Source: Pycnococcus provasolii (Eukaryota > Chlorophyta > Pseudoscourfieldiophyceae > Pseudoscourfieldiales). From it: a stretch of DNA of 64,000 bases. Numbering within the stretch: the first letter of the stretch is position 1; each line of letters begins with the position of its first letter. Positions 42,329 to 52,292 of the stretch are shown here, piece by piece. The notes beneath the pieces are model-generated. The model had not been told where the DNA came from, did no database searches, and worked only from the letters and a program-made list of their open reading frames with translations. The stretch is from assembly GCA_049487715.1 (NCBI GenBank), contig CP150558.1, positions 1-64,000 of the forward strand, written 5' to 3'. Both the position numbers and the translations under genes were made by a program.

Positions 42329-42809
42329 ATGCGATGGAATGCGGTTGGTGGTCAGCACCATCTCCGTTCGCACAACCACCACCAAACGCAGTACCCGAAT
42401 GAACATCCTACGGCAATTCCGCCTCCTGTTGCGACGCAAGCACGCCGCCGAGCACGGTCGGCAACCACGCGTCAACGCGACGCATGGGTTCAAGCATCGG
42501 AGATTCCAGTTCCTCCTCCCGCACCGGAAGACATCGAGGCGAACTCTCCTGCGAATTCTTCTCCCGTCAACAGTGATCGTTCCCCCGTTCCCAACAGTGG
42601 TCGTCTGGTGATTGCCGAGACGCCACGTGCTGTGAGCGACATGGGAGGCTCACGCTTGGCCTTGGAAGATGTCGAAGCACAGGAAGGAGACGGCGTTGTA
42701 CCTGAGCCATCTCCCGTGGTGAGTCCGCATCACCTCGACATCTCGACGCCTTCTTCTTCTGGAGCGCATCATCGAGGAACTGGAAGCACGCGCCGAGCAG
42801 CTTGAGTGA
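42329..42809 (+). CDS. Small disordered protein with short intron, or 3' exons of the VHL-domain gene
   Basis: Exon 42,329-42,718 begins MRWNAVGGQHHLRSHNHH. A 46-nt intron (GTGAGTCCGC...TTCTTCTGGAG) spans 42,719-42,764. The second exon, 42,765-42,809, encodes RIIEELEARAEQLE and a stop. The spliced product has 144 residues, Pro/Ser/Glu-rich and probably disordered, ending in a short coiled-coil-like helix. The frame also extends upstream to an acceptor-like AATAG at 42,308-42,310 in the phase of the preceding VHL-domain gene, so it may be that gene's C-terminus rather than a separate gene. No domain is recognised. Confidence 0.5.
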
Positions 42810-43290
42810 GTGAGGCAACACAGCACAGGGTCAGCGGGCAGCGGCGCAGGCGCCGGTCGTGTTGCCACCTGCGACTTAACGTCGCGAAACGAACTGCGTC
42901 GGGCGTCGGCTCAACACTTGACTGAGGGAGGGAGGGACGAATTGAGGGACGGAATAAAGTTGCTGTGTGTAAACAAACATGGGATTACGTTTTCAAACAA
43001 CACCACATTCTCCATGGAAAAATAAACGCGTCGCACTAATTGCGGCAAGCTGGCAACTACTGGCAAGCTCGCTGCCGAACCTTGCAATACGTGCAGCTCG
43101 TCGCAGTTGACAGTAACGGCCCGCCGCAACGACACCGGCGCGCGCGCAACACACACACAATACGTACTGACAACACCGACCATGGCGGCTTTGTTCAGTC
43201 GAGCAATGGCTCTATTATTTCCGGGCAAATCCTGGACCTTTTTCTAATCTCGCGGAAATTACTGTCACGCCGTCCAACCAAAGTTTGAAG

Positions 43291-46200
43291 ATGAGTTTTG
43301 ATCAGCAAATTTCTCCCAGAAAAATACGTCACGTGTGCCCCCCGGCCCCCTGTCCGGGTTCTCCTCTCCTCCCCCTCCCCAGGTCCCCTCCCCCTCGAAT
43401 GCAAAACATCATGGCGCACACAACGGCGCGTGGTGGTGGTGGTGGTGGTGCCAGCAGCAGCAGCGGTGCTAATCATAACAACCTTTCGATCGTCAGAGAG
43501 TCGCCATCTCCGTCCCACTTTGACGAGGGGCAGGAGTCGAGAAATGCCGCTGACGAGCGACGCAACACGAACAACAGCCGATTCGTGTTTGGCGAAAAGA
43601 GGAGCGTCTCAGCGCCTCTGACGGTACCGCAATTCGCGGCGACGACGCACGACAGTGCCATGACGGCGGAGTCGCGTCGACAGTACGGAAGTCAAGTGAG
43701 GGGAAGCGAGGAGGAAAAGCGAATCGCGGAACACACGGAGCGCATGCAGCGCCATTCGAGTATGTCAGCGAGGCAGCGAGATAGCTTTACCACAGGAGAC
43801 AGTGCGCCGAATTCACCCGCTGATCAGCAGCAGAAGAAGGAAGCGAAGCGCAGCGATCCTCCTGCGAAGGAGAAGAAGCGTGCATGGGCAGCGTGGTTCG
43901 AGCGTATCTTTTCACGTACAGCCTCTCACAAAAAATCGAAAGAGCGGCAAATGGTTGACAGGTCATCTTCGTCAAAGAACGTCGTTTGGTTTCGTCGCGG
44001 CAAAAGGACCAGCAAGTCGTCGGAGGCTTCGGGGGCGTCATGCGTGGCGAATCAATCGACCGATACCACTGCTGATCAGCAACACGACGACAACAGCAGC
44101 AGCAACAACAACACAAACGCCTCCTCATCAGCGATGCTGGGGGAGGAGGAGATAACAACAGCGACAACAGCAACAACATCGACGACGATGCAAGCATACG
44201 TCAATCTGCTCTTCCACCACATGCCCGTCTTCCAATTTCTTTTTGATCGTGAGGGGAAACTCCTCGTCGCCAACCCGTCGGCGAAATCATACTACGGAAA
44301 TAAATTCACACTGCGCGCACTCATCGAAGACAGCACCACCAGCTATTCGGACGCACGCTCGAGGGAGGAACAGTACGAAAAGCTACTGTACGCCATTCGC
44401 CATGGAAAGCACTACACGTTCCAGCAAAAGCGATGGTCCAAGCGCGACCCGACGGTAGAGAAGTGGGTCGAGATCGAGGTGTGGCCAATGCGTGTGAAGA
44501 AGAAACACATCGCCCAGCTTGGACAGGGAATTGGCGGGGAGGACGCGCTGCAGCAGGAGGAGGATGACGAAAATGGTACGACGACGTATGTCGCGATCGT
44601 TAACCAAACGAACATCACGAAACTCAAAGATGTTGAGTGGAAGCTTCTCAAGGCTCAGCTGGAGCTGCAGCGTTTGAATACACAACTTGAGCGATCTCTC
44701 GTGCAAGCTGAGAAGGACCTTCGCCATGCTGGTCTCTCAAAGCCGTTTGAGTGGTCAGCGGCGCAGAATCAGCAAGATGAGGGGGAGCACGACAGACCCT
44801 CCTTCTCCTCTATCAAGCCGAGGATTTCCATCAATACAGATACGCCGCTGGACATGACACTACGTCTGCTTGACGGTCTCCTTGCGCACGAGCTACCAGA
44901 GCGCAGCCGTGTCAAGGATCTGCGTCGCATTTTGATCCACACGTCAGATTTCAGGAGTCCGCTGTCTCTCAGACATCAACTTCAGGGTCTTGGGCCCCTC
45001 TCAACTCTTGCTGATGGCGGCGCTTCTTCTGTGTTTGACGAGACGTCAGCTGGAAATGGAGACGACGACCACGACGACCACGACGGCAACAAGGAGCAAC
45101 AGCGTGATGAGCAGCAGCAGGAGGAGAACAATGATGGCGGCGACGACGATGCTCCTCATCCTTCATCGAGGAGAGCTTCCATAGACACCACCAGAGCAGC
45201 CTTGTTGCCGTCCCCATCTTCTCAGGAGAATCCGCTTCCGTACGACGCAGATGTTGCTGGGGCTTTGGTGAGCCTGCTCGAAGACAAACGTGAAGAGCGC
45301 CGCACATACCAAGCAAGAAGTGTGAATTGGCGCGCAAGCTCGACAGGGGGCAGCAGCAGGAATCATCGCGGCACCATACCACCAGCCTTCTTGCGACGTC
45401 GTGGTGGCGAAACAGGGATGGAGGACACTGCATCGACTTCGTATCACCCTGGTGATAGTAGCACACGGTCATCGTACCAGGCTGATAGCACACGATCGTG
45501 GATGAGCTCGTCGAGGACTATTGCGGGATCGGACGCCGGTTCCTCAAGCCTTCGTTCCCTGCCGGAAAACAATGAGGATAATATGCCGACGGGGCAGCTG
45601 CAATCTACAATTCGCCGCGCGATGACGAAATGGCGCCGCCGTGCCTTGGGAAATCGGCCATCTCCTCTGTCGTCGTCGACGCCTTCTGCTTCCAGCACAA
45701 ATCCACCGAGAGCGGCAGCCGCTGATGTCGGTGATGAGAAGAACGACGCGGTGAGCTTCGATTCTTTTCAGCGCGAGGCGTGCAAGGTACCAGATTCGAC
45801 CGTCCGAGCTGTGGTGCATGATCTGATCAAGCTCGCTAAGCACCAACGTTTGCGTGACAGTGTGGCATTGACATCACATGAGATGCTGGATACGCCAGCG
45901 CTGAGAGTGCTTCCCCCGCAAGTTGGAGAAATACTGCAGCTCGCGATGAACTCGTGGACATTTGACGCTTTTCGGTGGAAAGACGCGGCGCAGATGCGCC
46001 CGCTCAGCTTGATTACATTCTACACGATGGAGTACAACGAGCTGCTCACGTACCTTGACATACACCGTGTGCGCCTCATGCGCTTTCTTCTGGCGATCGA
46101 GGATGGATACCCCGAAGACAATCCGTATCACAATCGCACGCATGCAAGTGAGGTCGTGCGCGTGATCAATCTTCTCTTTGTCAAGGGAGGAATACTGGAT

Positions 46201-47328
46201 GATGCCGAAGACGATGAAGTGTTGTCGTCCGCGGCATCTCTTGGCGAACCGGAGCGGCAGCTGAGCGTCGGCATCGACGACACCGATCACGCGCCCACGA
46301 CGACGAGGCGCAATGATTCGGTGTCGTCCACCTCGTTCCTACCACCGCCACCACCCAGCTCCCTGAACAGCTCGCGGTTCATGGGCACGCGCGGATGCCA
46401 TCGCGGCTGCCGACGATTCAACGTCGGCCCGCTTGAGTACTTCGCTGCCCTGTACTCGGCTCTCGTGCACGATCACGAGCACATCGGGCGCAACAACGAG
46501 TACCTCGTGCGAACGCGGCACCGCTACGCCACGATGTACAATGATGCGTCGCCAAACGAGGCGCACCACATCGCCAGCAGCTTCCACGTGATGCGTAGCA
46601 CCGGATGCAAAAATGGCGCCGCGGAGGAGAATCGCCGTGGATGCCACGATCATCTCCCGATGCATCCTCCTGTTTTGGAGGAGGAAGGCACCGACGTGTC
46701 ATCGGACGAGGGGACGACGGACACCGACGACGACGACGACAACAACAACAGCATTCGCCACAATGGCGGACGACCGGGCGACTGCGATCGATGGTTTTCA
46801 CGAGATTTCCTGTGTCGCATGTCACCGGAAGACTTTCGCAGGTTCCGAGAGAACGCAATCAGTATGGTGTTGGCGACGGACATGACTTCTCATTTTTCAA
46901 TCGTCAGCGAATTTCAGAGGCTCGTGCCGAGCGTGCCGAGCGTTGGTGACCACAGTCGGGAGGAGGTCGACAAGAGCACGATCGATATTTTGCTGAAAAC
47001 GGCGCTGAAGATCTCGGACATCGGCCATCTCACGGCAACACTGGACGTGCACAAGAAGTGGGTGTCGCGGCTCGAGGAGGAGTTCTTCGAGCAGGGCGAC
47101 TGCGAACGCGCTCGCGGCATGAAGGTGAGCTTTCTCATGGACAGAAGCATGCCTGGCGTCAGCAAATCTCAGGTTGGATTCTTCGACATAGTCGTCTTTC
47201 CGCTCTTCAAGGCTTGGGTGGATGTTTTTCCTGCGTCCGAGCCGCTACTCGAGCACGTGACGGAAAACTACGAATATTGGCGAAGCCGAGAGTCGCCGCC
47301 AGCAGACGACGTGTCCAAATCTCCGTAA
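43291..47328 (+). CDS. PAS-domain cyclic nucleotide phosphodiesterase (class I PDE)
   Basis: 1,345 residues from ATG 43,291 (MSFDQQIS); a later ATG at 43,399 is also possible. The N-terminal 290 residues are low-complexity and charged. A PAS domain follows (about residues 300-450: HHMPVFQFLFDREGKLLVAN ... TYVAIVNQTNITKLKDVEWK), running into a coiled-coil. The C-terminal 400 residues form a class I PDE catalytic domain. It has the metal- and phosphate-binding HNRTHASEV (about residue 948), the second metal motif LVHDHEHIGRNNEYL (about 1,058) and KISDIGH (about 1,240), with the last helices VGFFDIVVFPLFKAW. All the conserved His and Asp ligands are present, so it should hydrolyse cAMP or cGMP. 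A 75-residue Ser/Pro/Asp insertion separates the first two metal motifs. No membrane helix is seen. The PAS ligand is unknown. Confidence 0.9.
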   Translation: MSFDQQISPRKIRHVCPPAPCPGSPLLPLPRSPPPRMQNIMAHTTARGGGGGGASSSSGANHNNLSIVRESPSPSHFDEGQESRNAADERRNTNNSRFVFGEKRSVSAPLTVPQFAATTHDSAMTAESRRQYGSQVRGSEEEKRIAEHTERMQRHSSMSARQRDSFTTGDSAPNSPADQQQKKEAKRSDPPAKEKKRAWAAWFERIFSRTASHKKSKERQMVDRSSSSKNVVWFRRGKRTSKSSEASGASCVANQSTDTTADQQHDDNSSSNNNTNASSSAMLGEEEITTATTATTSTTMQAYVNLLFHHMPVFQFLFDREGKLLVANPSAKSYYGNKFTLRALIEDSTTSYSDARSREEQYEKLLYAIRHGKHYTFQQKRWSKRDPTVEKWVEIEVWPMRVKKKHIAQLGQGIGGEDALQQEEDDENGTTTYVAIVNQTNITKLKDVEWKLLKAQLELQRLNTQLERSLVQAEKDLRHAGLSKPFEWSAAQNQQDEGEHDRPSFSSIKPRISINTDTPLDMTLRLLDGLLAHELPERSRVKDLRRILIHTSDFRSPLSLRHQLQGLGPLSTLADGGASSVFDETSAGNGDDDHDDHDGNKEQQRDEQQQEENNDGGDDDAPHPSSRRASIDTTRAALLPSPSSQENPLPYDADVAGALVSLLEDKREERRTYQARSVNWRASSTGGSSRNHRGTIPPAFLRRRGGETGMEDTASTSYHPGDSSTRSSYQADSTRSWMSSSRTIAGSDAGSSSLRSLPENNEDNMPTGQLQSTIRRAMTKWRRRALGNRPSPLSSSTPSASSTNPPRAAAADVGDEKNDAVSFDSFQREACKVPDSTVRAVVHDLIKLAKHQRLRDSVALTSHEMLDTPALRVLPPQVGEILQLAMNSWTFDAFRWKDAAQMRPLSLITFYTMEYNELLTYLDIHRVRLMRFLLAIEDGYPEDNPYHNRTHASEVVRVINLLFVKGGILDDAEDDEVLSSAASLGEPERQLSVGIDDTDHAPTTTRRNDSVSSTSFLPPPPPSSLNSSRFMGTRGCHRGCRRFNVGPLEYFAALYSALVHDHEHIGRNNEYLVRTRHRYATMYNDASPNEAHHIASSFHVMRSTGCKNGAAEENRRGCHDHLPMHPPVLEEEGTDVSSDEGTTDTDDDDDNNNSIRHNGGRPGDCDRWFSRDFLCRMSPEDFRRFRENAISMVLATDMTSHFSIVSEFQRLVPSVPSVGDHSREEVDKSTIDILLKTALKISDIGHLTATLDVHKKWVSRLEEEFFEQGDCERARGMKVSFLMDRSMPGVSKSQVGFFDIVVFPLFKAWVDVFPASEPLLEHVTENYEYWRSRESPPADDVSKSP

Positions 47329-47413
47329 GCACCCCGGTGAACGAAATGTCGCCAAGTCTGTGTTGCACTTGTTTTTCCTCGGCAGCGTGTATTACAAGGA
47401 CGACTTTTCACTT

Positions 47414-47983
47414 TCAACTCGTCGCCGTCTCACCCTCACCCTGTCCTCTGTTTTGGTATGCGGTGTACTTTGCAGATGACCCATAGCACAGCTTCGCCGG
47501 GTACTTCTCCGCGTTGCGTTTCAGCTTTGCCATCACAGCCTCATCGAGCCGCACACCGCACCTGTCAGCTAGTCGTATTGTGTACCTGTGTTGAGTTTCG
47601 TTCGTGTGACACGAGGACATTATTGGTATGGTTGGTGGTTAGTTAGGACGTTATTTTGACGTTGAGCTCGACGGCGGGAGGTTGCTCAGGTTGTACACAT
47701 ACACGAGAACGTCAGACAGTTCCTCTCCCACATGCTTGCGCTCCTCGTCCGTGAATGCCGGCAAGTTGGGCGCGGCGCCGTCGTCCCCCTTCCACTGGAA
47801 AATCTCCGCAAGCTCGCCAATTTCCCCCACGAGAGCGAGCATGAGGTTGCGCGGCGTGTGAAACTTGTGCCAGCCTCGCTCGGCGGCGAAAGAGTCGACG
47901 GTGGCGCGCACGGTCTCGAGCGACACGGACGGGTCCCACGACGACGACGACGACGACGAGGGGGGCGGGTCGGGGGAGGCCAT
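47414..47983 (-). CDS. MazG-like nucleotide pyrophosphohydrolase (dCTPase/DCTPP1 type), one intron
   Basis: Exon 1 is 47,983-47,703 and exon 2 is 47,585-47,414. The intron of 117 nt has donor GTATGT and acceptor AACACAG. The spliced protein (150 residues) reads across the junction as DVLV-YTIRLADRCGVRLDEA, which fits the family exactly. The metal-binding helices carry LVGEIGELAEIFQW (E-x-x-E) and EELSDVLVY (E-x-x-D), the all-alpha NTP pyrophosphatase signature. The end KLKRNAEKYP matches the conserved DCTPP1 tail. The family hydrolyses dCTP and modified dCTP to monophosphates, cleaning the nucleotide pool. It converges with the phosphodiesterase gene, 85 bp away. Confidence 0.9.
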
Positions 47984-48103
47984 GGCGGAAATCTATCAGG
48001 TGAGGAGTGGGCGGGAAATAAATTCGGTGGGAAAATCAGCTCGGATTGGGGTTTCATTTCTGTGCAAGAATTTACATTTCGACTTTATGACAGGTCTTTA
48101 CGA

Positions 48104-50104
48104 CTACCGCCGCGCCTTCTTCGACGACGTGCCGCCACCGTCACCGCCCGCGTCCTCCGCGGGAGCGTCGCGTTTGCGCGTCGAACGATCGACGCCGCGC
48201 TCGTCGCTGCGCGCGTCGTCCTCGTCGTCGCTGCCGCTGTAGCTGTAGCTGTAGCTCCCGCTCCCGCTGTAGCTATAGCTGTAGCTGCCGCTGTACGAGT
48301 AGGAGTAGCTCCCACTCGACTGAGGCCCGGCGGCGTCGCCACCCGCGGCTCGCCTCTCGCGCTCGCGCTCCTCCTCCGCCGCACGCTCCTCCGCCTCCTT
48401 CGCGGCTTTCTCAGCCGCGGCGGCGGCAAACTGCGCAGGCGCGTGCTTAAGCCACTCGCGCATGGCGTCCGTGACGCCGCCGAGGCCGATTGACGTAAAG
48501 AAGTTGATCGAAAAGCGCGCATTGCGCATCGAGTCCTTCGGAAAGATGCCGGACATCGCATCTTCCATGTCGGGAGCGTTCAGCTTCTGGCTCAGCAGCT
48601 TGAGCCCAAGCAGCTCGGACAGCTCCTGGAACAGGATCTTGCAGAAGATACGCGAGCTGGACGTCGTGTCGTCCTCCGTCATGCGTATCGCCTTCAAGCA
48701 TGGCCATGGCAGCGCGTCGGACGCGAACAAATGTGCAAACAACTTCGCGACATTCCGAAGCTTGTTCGTCTCGAGGCGGTGAATGAGCGAGTACTGCTTC
48801 GCAAAGCAATCGGCGAACAGCATCTGGTAAGATTTCCTGAGTTCGCAGAAGCGCTGTGCGAGTAGGCCAAAGTAGCGCAGGTACGATCGCTCCTGGCTGC
48901 AGCACTCGATGATCATGACGCACAGCTCCCTCTGATCTTCCGGCGACTCAATGCGGAGCTTCATCAGCTTGTGCCCAGCCTCCTCGAAGTCGATCGAGCT
49001 CATAATTGCAAGATAGATGGTGCGCCGCAACGCGACAAGGTCCGTTCCCGTTTGGTCTTGAATCGGGGGCACGGTGGTAGATGCTGGTGCCACCGCCGCC
49101 GCGGCATTGTTGGCGTCGTGGGCGGAAGCTGGAAGATCTGAGGCGTCCACCACAGTTGGTCCATCTTCGTCCTCGCCAAAGCCGACATTCGGTTGTCGTT
49201 CCTCGCCGCCGCCGCCACCACCACCTTCGTCGTCATCATCAATGTCCAGAATTTCCTTGATGAGAGCCTTGTATTGCCGCTCCGTCTCGTCATAGTTCTC
49301 ATCAAATTGGAATTTGTCCAGCGCTTCCTCCGCGTCAAGTTCCTCCTCCTCTAAGCTGACGTCGTGAACAATCTGGTCCTCCGACTCGACGAGGTCAAGC
49401 TGTTCAGGCACCGCGGGGTGTGCCTTGAAGTTATCCCTGCGTACCGCAAAAAGGCCTTCAATAGCGTACTGGCTTCGACGCGGCAGGGACTCTTCCTCCT
49501 GCATGATGGCACGAGCGCGGTCCATGATGGACATGAGCGCGCGTGGGCTTGACGCGTGCAGGAACGCGCCCACCTCCTTGATGAACGACACGGCAAGTTC
49601 GACGGCGTCGGGCGACGGCGTGTGCAGCAGCAGCGTGATCGCCTCGAGCGCCAGCAGTTCGTGAACCACGCTTTGGTTGACTAAGTGTGCGAGGAACTTC
49701 AAGCTCGAGACGCACCTCGCCTTGTCGTGGCTTGCATACGCGCGTCGGAACGCGAGCACGAGCCTCTTGACGATCAGTTCCCCAACCTCTGGGAACTTGG
49801 TGTTGACGACAGCGACGAGGCACGCGTACACGGGCGTGAACGTCGGGCTGTGAGCTTGCGACGTCATGAGCGCCCTGCATATGTGACCTCTCATGCGCAC
49901 GACGTTGACTTCCGCGAGCATCGCCGCGAGCACTTCCGCGACGTTGTCTGCGTTGACTCTGTTGATGATGCCGTTGATGCGTTTGCAGGCGGCCGCGAAC
50001 GCCAGCGCCTGCACGCGCGCGTCGTCCGAGGAGGCGCGCTGCTTCGCTTCTTCGAGCTGGCGGCGCAGCTTGTGCGGCGGCACGTACGCCGACTTCCCCG
50101 ACAT
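48104..50104 (-). CDS. CWC22: Pre-mRNA splicing factor CWC22
   Basis: 666 residues from ATG 50,104 (MSGKSAYVPPHKLRRQLEEA); the open frame continues upstream to 50,503, but the family starts at this PPHKLRR motif. The MIF4G domain (about residues 35-225) contains KRINGIINRVNADNVAEVLA and RGHICRALMTSQAHSPTFTP. The MA3 domain (about 365-480) has LRRTIYLAIMSSIDFEEAGH and YLRYFGLLAQRFC. After it come the conserved FCKILFQELSELLGL and FSINFFTSIGLGG. CWC22 is a spliceosome component that brings eIF4A-III to the mRNA to seed the exon junction complex. The C-terminal tail has Ser-Tyr repeats (SGSYSYSYSGSYSYSYSGSG) where many homologues have Arg-Ser, then an acidic/basic end. Confidence 0.95.
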   Translation of the reverse strand: MSGKSAYVPPHKLRRQLEEAKQRASSDDARVQALAFAAACKRINGIINRVNADNVAEVLAAMLAEVNVVRMRGHICRALMTSQAHSPTFTPVYACLVAVVNTKFPEVGELIVKRLVLAFRRAYASHDKARCVSSLKFLAHLVNQSVVHELLALEAITLLLHTPSPDAVELAVSFIKEVGAFLHASSPRALMSIMDRARAIMQEEESLPRRSQYAIEGLFAVRRDNFKAHPAVPEQLDLVESEDQIVHDVSLEEEELDAEEALDKFQFDENYDETERQYKALIKEILDIDDDDEGGGGGGGEERQPNVGFGEDEDGPTVVDASDLPASAHDANNAAAAVAPASTTVPPIQDQTGTDLVALRRTIYLAIMSSIDFEEAGHKLMKLRIESPEDQRELCVMIIECCSQERSYLRYFGLLAQRFCELRKSYQMLFADCFAKQYSLIHRLETNKLRNVAKLFAHLFASDALPWPCLKAIRMTEDDTTSSSRIFCKILFQELSELLGLKLLSQKLNAPDMEDAMSGIFPKDSMRNARFSINFFTSIGLGGVTDAMREWLKHAPAQFAAAAAEKAAKEAEERAAEEERERERRAAGGDAAGPQSSGSYSYSYSGSYSYSYSGSGSYSYSYSGSDDEDDARSDERGVDRSTRKRDAPAEDAGGDGGGTSSKKARR

Positions 50105-50862
50105 GGCGAGCTGGTGAAGCGAAAGGGAAAGGAAAGGAAGGAACGGAAGGATGGCGCCGCCACGGACAGGTCCGGAACGGGGACGGGAGGAGGGGACGGG
50201 GAAAATTGGGGGTTTCAAAAAGAGGCCGCTCGGGGCCCGGGATACGCCGTTGGTCGCTTCTTCGTAACCATCGCGACGGAAAATCTTCTTTAAATGGGCC
50301 GCCGCTCTGTAAGTCTCCGCGTTGAGCTCCTGTAGGCGGAGGGGGCGCCGGGCCGCCATGGGACGGTCATAGCACGGAGGGGCGGCGCCGCCCGTGCTCG
50401 AGGACGCGGGCGGAGCGAGCGGCGCGGAGGCGGCGCTCGTCGTTGGTCGCTCTCTGCACATGTGCGTCGAATTGTTCGGGCGATCGCATTGGTTCCCATT
50501 CATGATTGATTTGCGTGCAGGAGAGTTCCTGTGCGCAAATCATTCATTGTTCCAAGAAATCAGCACAACAAAAAAGCAAGGCGAAAGGCTTTGGCGTGAG
50601 TCTGGCCAAGCCCAAGCGCGTGGGCCACGCGTCCTCGCACAACGCTTGGATCTTTCGCTCGATCGTGAGCGTTAGCGCGTACCTTGAGCTTGGAGTGCTA
50701 AGCTTGCAGCAGGAAACCGACGACCAGCTGGAGGATCTCGCCGCTTACGTCGAGGAAGAGCTGGACGTCGAACGCGGAGACGACGGGAAACCGTTGAACC
50801 CTGAGGGCGACGATGTAGGATGGTGAACTGCCCCCCCCTAAAACCAGTGACATCTTGGTCGG
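50105..50862. other. Divergent intergenic region with a short open frame
   Basis: Lies between the starts of CWC22 (-) and the aminotransferase (+). A plus-strand open frame without ATG (50,506-50,826) ends in the coding-like acidic stretch QQETDDQLEDLAAYVEEELD. It may be a remnant exon or a small spliced gene, but no start or family can be supported. The rest is UTR and promoter sequence, with an A-rich stretch near 50,560-50,580. Confidence 0.35.
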
Positions 50863-52167
50863 ATGGCCCGAGCGGGATCCCCATTCGGTTTTCTCCTTCC
50901 CCGCCTCATTCCTGGCCCCAGCCTCATGCCGAACGTGACGAGCCCGATCTCCACGCGCGGCTTGGCGGCACCGCGCCTGCGAACCGCCTCGCCGCACGGC
51001 GGGTACTGGTCGCTCCGACAGGAGGTGGAGGACGCGCTGTCGAAAAATGTTGTCAAGCACAACCTCTCGGTGGCGGAAAGCTACCCCGCGCTCGCGTCAC
51101 TAATTGAGGCTCGAAAAAACAAGAGGATGCACGCGGTTGAGCCGGAGTCGCTGGCGATGTACGCGCCTTTCGAGGGCACGCAGGAGGCGAGGCGCGCGGC
51201 GGCCATGGCACTGGCTGTGGCTGCCGGCGTGGAGTCGACGCCAGACCCTGCACAGGTCATTGTGACGAACGGGGCAACCGCGGCAATTGAGGCGGTTGCC
51301 ATGGCAACGTGCGACGTCGGCGACGCGGTGCTCCTGCCAACACCGCGATACCCGTCGCTGGCCCTCGACGTGGGCGCGCGAGCAGGTGTGACTGCGAAGT
51401 ACGTCGACGACTTGACACCCACCGCACTCCGTCGAGCGGTTGACGAGGACAGCGACGGGGGAAGCGTTCGCGCTATTCTGTTCACGAGTCCAGACAATCC
51501 GACGGGGCGTTGGCGATCGCGCGAGGAGCTGGACGCCATCATGGAAGTCGCGCACGAACGCGGCTTATATGTGATTTGGGATGCGGTGTACGCCGCCACG
51601 TCTTCCGCTCCAGACCGGGGAGCCGTGCCCCCGCTGGATGATCCGCACGTCATCACGATTTACAGCGCCTCGAAAGACTTTGGGCTGTCTGGTTGGCGCA
51701 TAGGTGTTATGCACACGTCAAATGCCGATGTGTTCAACGCGCTTATGGTAGGTGCTCGCTTCACGTGCGCCAGCACACTCGCACAGTCGGCGTTTGCCAA
51801 TCTCGTGGGTGACGACATGTGCGACCTACGAGCATACTTCGAGGATGCCGCGATCACGCTGAAATCACGCCGCGATATTGCTCACGCCGCCCTCGTGGAT
51901 GCGGGTGTTCCTCCGCAGCCTGAACACCTTTATCCGCACGCGGGACCACTCTCTCTCGTTCACCTACCCTTGCCACAGGATGCTGACGGCGGCATCGCTC
52001 TTTGGCGAGCGATTCTTCGCAAGGGTGTGGCTGTGGTACCTGGCACAACGTGCGGTGCACCTTCTGATCACGTGCGTGTTTGCTGGGGTTGTGCAGCATC
52101 AGACGCCGATGCCGTGGACGCCGCGTCGCGCATCGCGGCGGCGTGGTTGGAGTGCAAATGTGGGTAG
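50863..52167 (+). CDS. PLP-dependent aminotransferase, ACC-synthase-like (fold type I, class I/II)
   Basis: 434 residues from ATG 50,863, with no intron. The fold-type-I motifs are in order: VTNGATAAIEAVAMA (cofactor phosphate loop), TPRYPSLALD, ILFTSPDNPTGRW (the SNPNNPTG equivalent with the conserved Asn), VIWDAVYA (Asp for the pyridine nitrogen, Tyr) and YSASKDFGLSGWRIG, whose Lys forms the PLP Schiff base. The S-x-S-K-D-x-G-L-x-G-x-R-x-G form resembles 1-aminocyclopropane-1-carboxylate synthases and related alanine-type aminotransferases. VRVCWGCA near the C-terminus carries the substrate carboxylate-binding Arg. Substrate and pathway cannot be fixed from the sequence. The first 20-25 residues could be a short targeting sequence. 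Confidence 0.85.
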   Translation: MARAGSPFGFLLPRLIPGPSLMPNVTSPISTRGLAAPRLRTASPHGGYWSLRQEVEDALSKNVVKHNLSVAESYPALASLIEARKNKRMHAVEPESLAMYAPFEGTQEARRAAAMALAVAAGVESTPDPAQVIVTNGATAAIEAVAMATCDVGDAVLLPTPRYPSLALDVGARAGVTAKYVDDLTPTALRRAVDEDSDGGSVRAILFTSPDNPTGRWRSREELDAIMEVAHERGLYVIWDAVYAATSSAPDRGAVPPLDDPHVITIYSASKDFGLSGWRIGVMHTSNADVFNALMVGARFTCASTLAQSAFANLVGDDMCDLRAYFEDAAITLKSRRDIAHAALVDAGVPPQPEHLYPHAGPLSLVHLPLPQDADGGIALWRAILRKGVAVVPGTTCGAPSDHVRVCWGCAASDADAVDAASRIAAAWLECKCG

Positions 52168-52292
52168 CAATACTTTGCTGGAAGGATAAAGAAAATAGGT
52201 TTTTGTAAGATAGATACACAGTTTACTTGTAATACTTAGGAAGCAATTTATAAAAACAAAGAAAGCAAAAAGTTTTCAAAGGCACGCATCAC

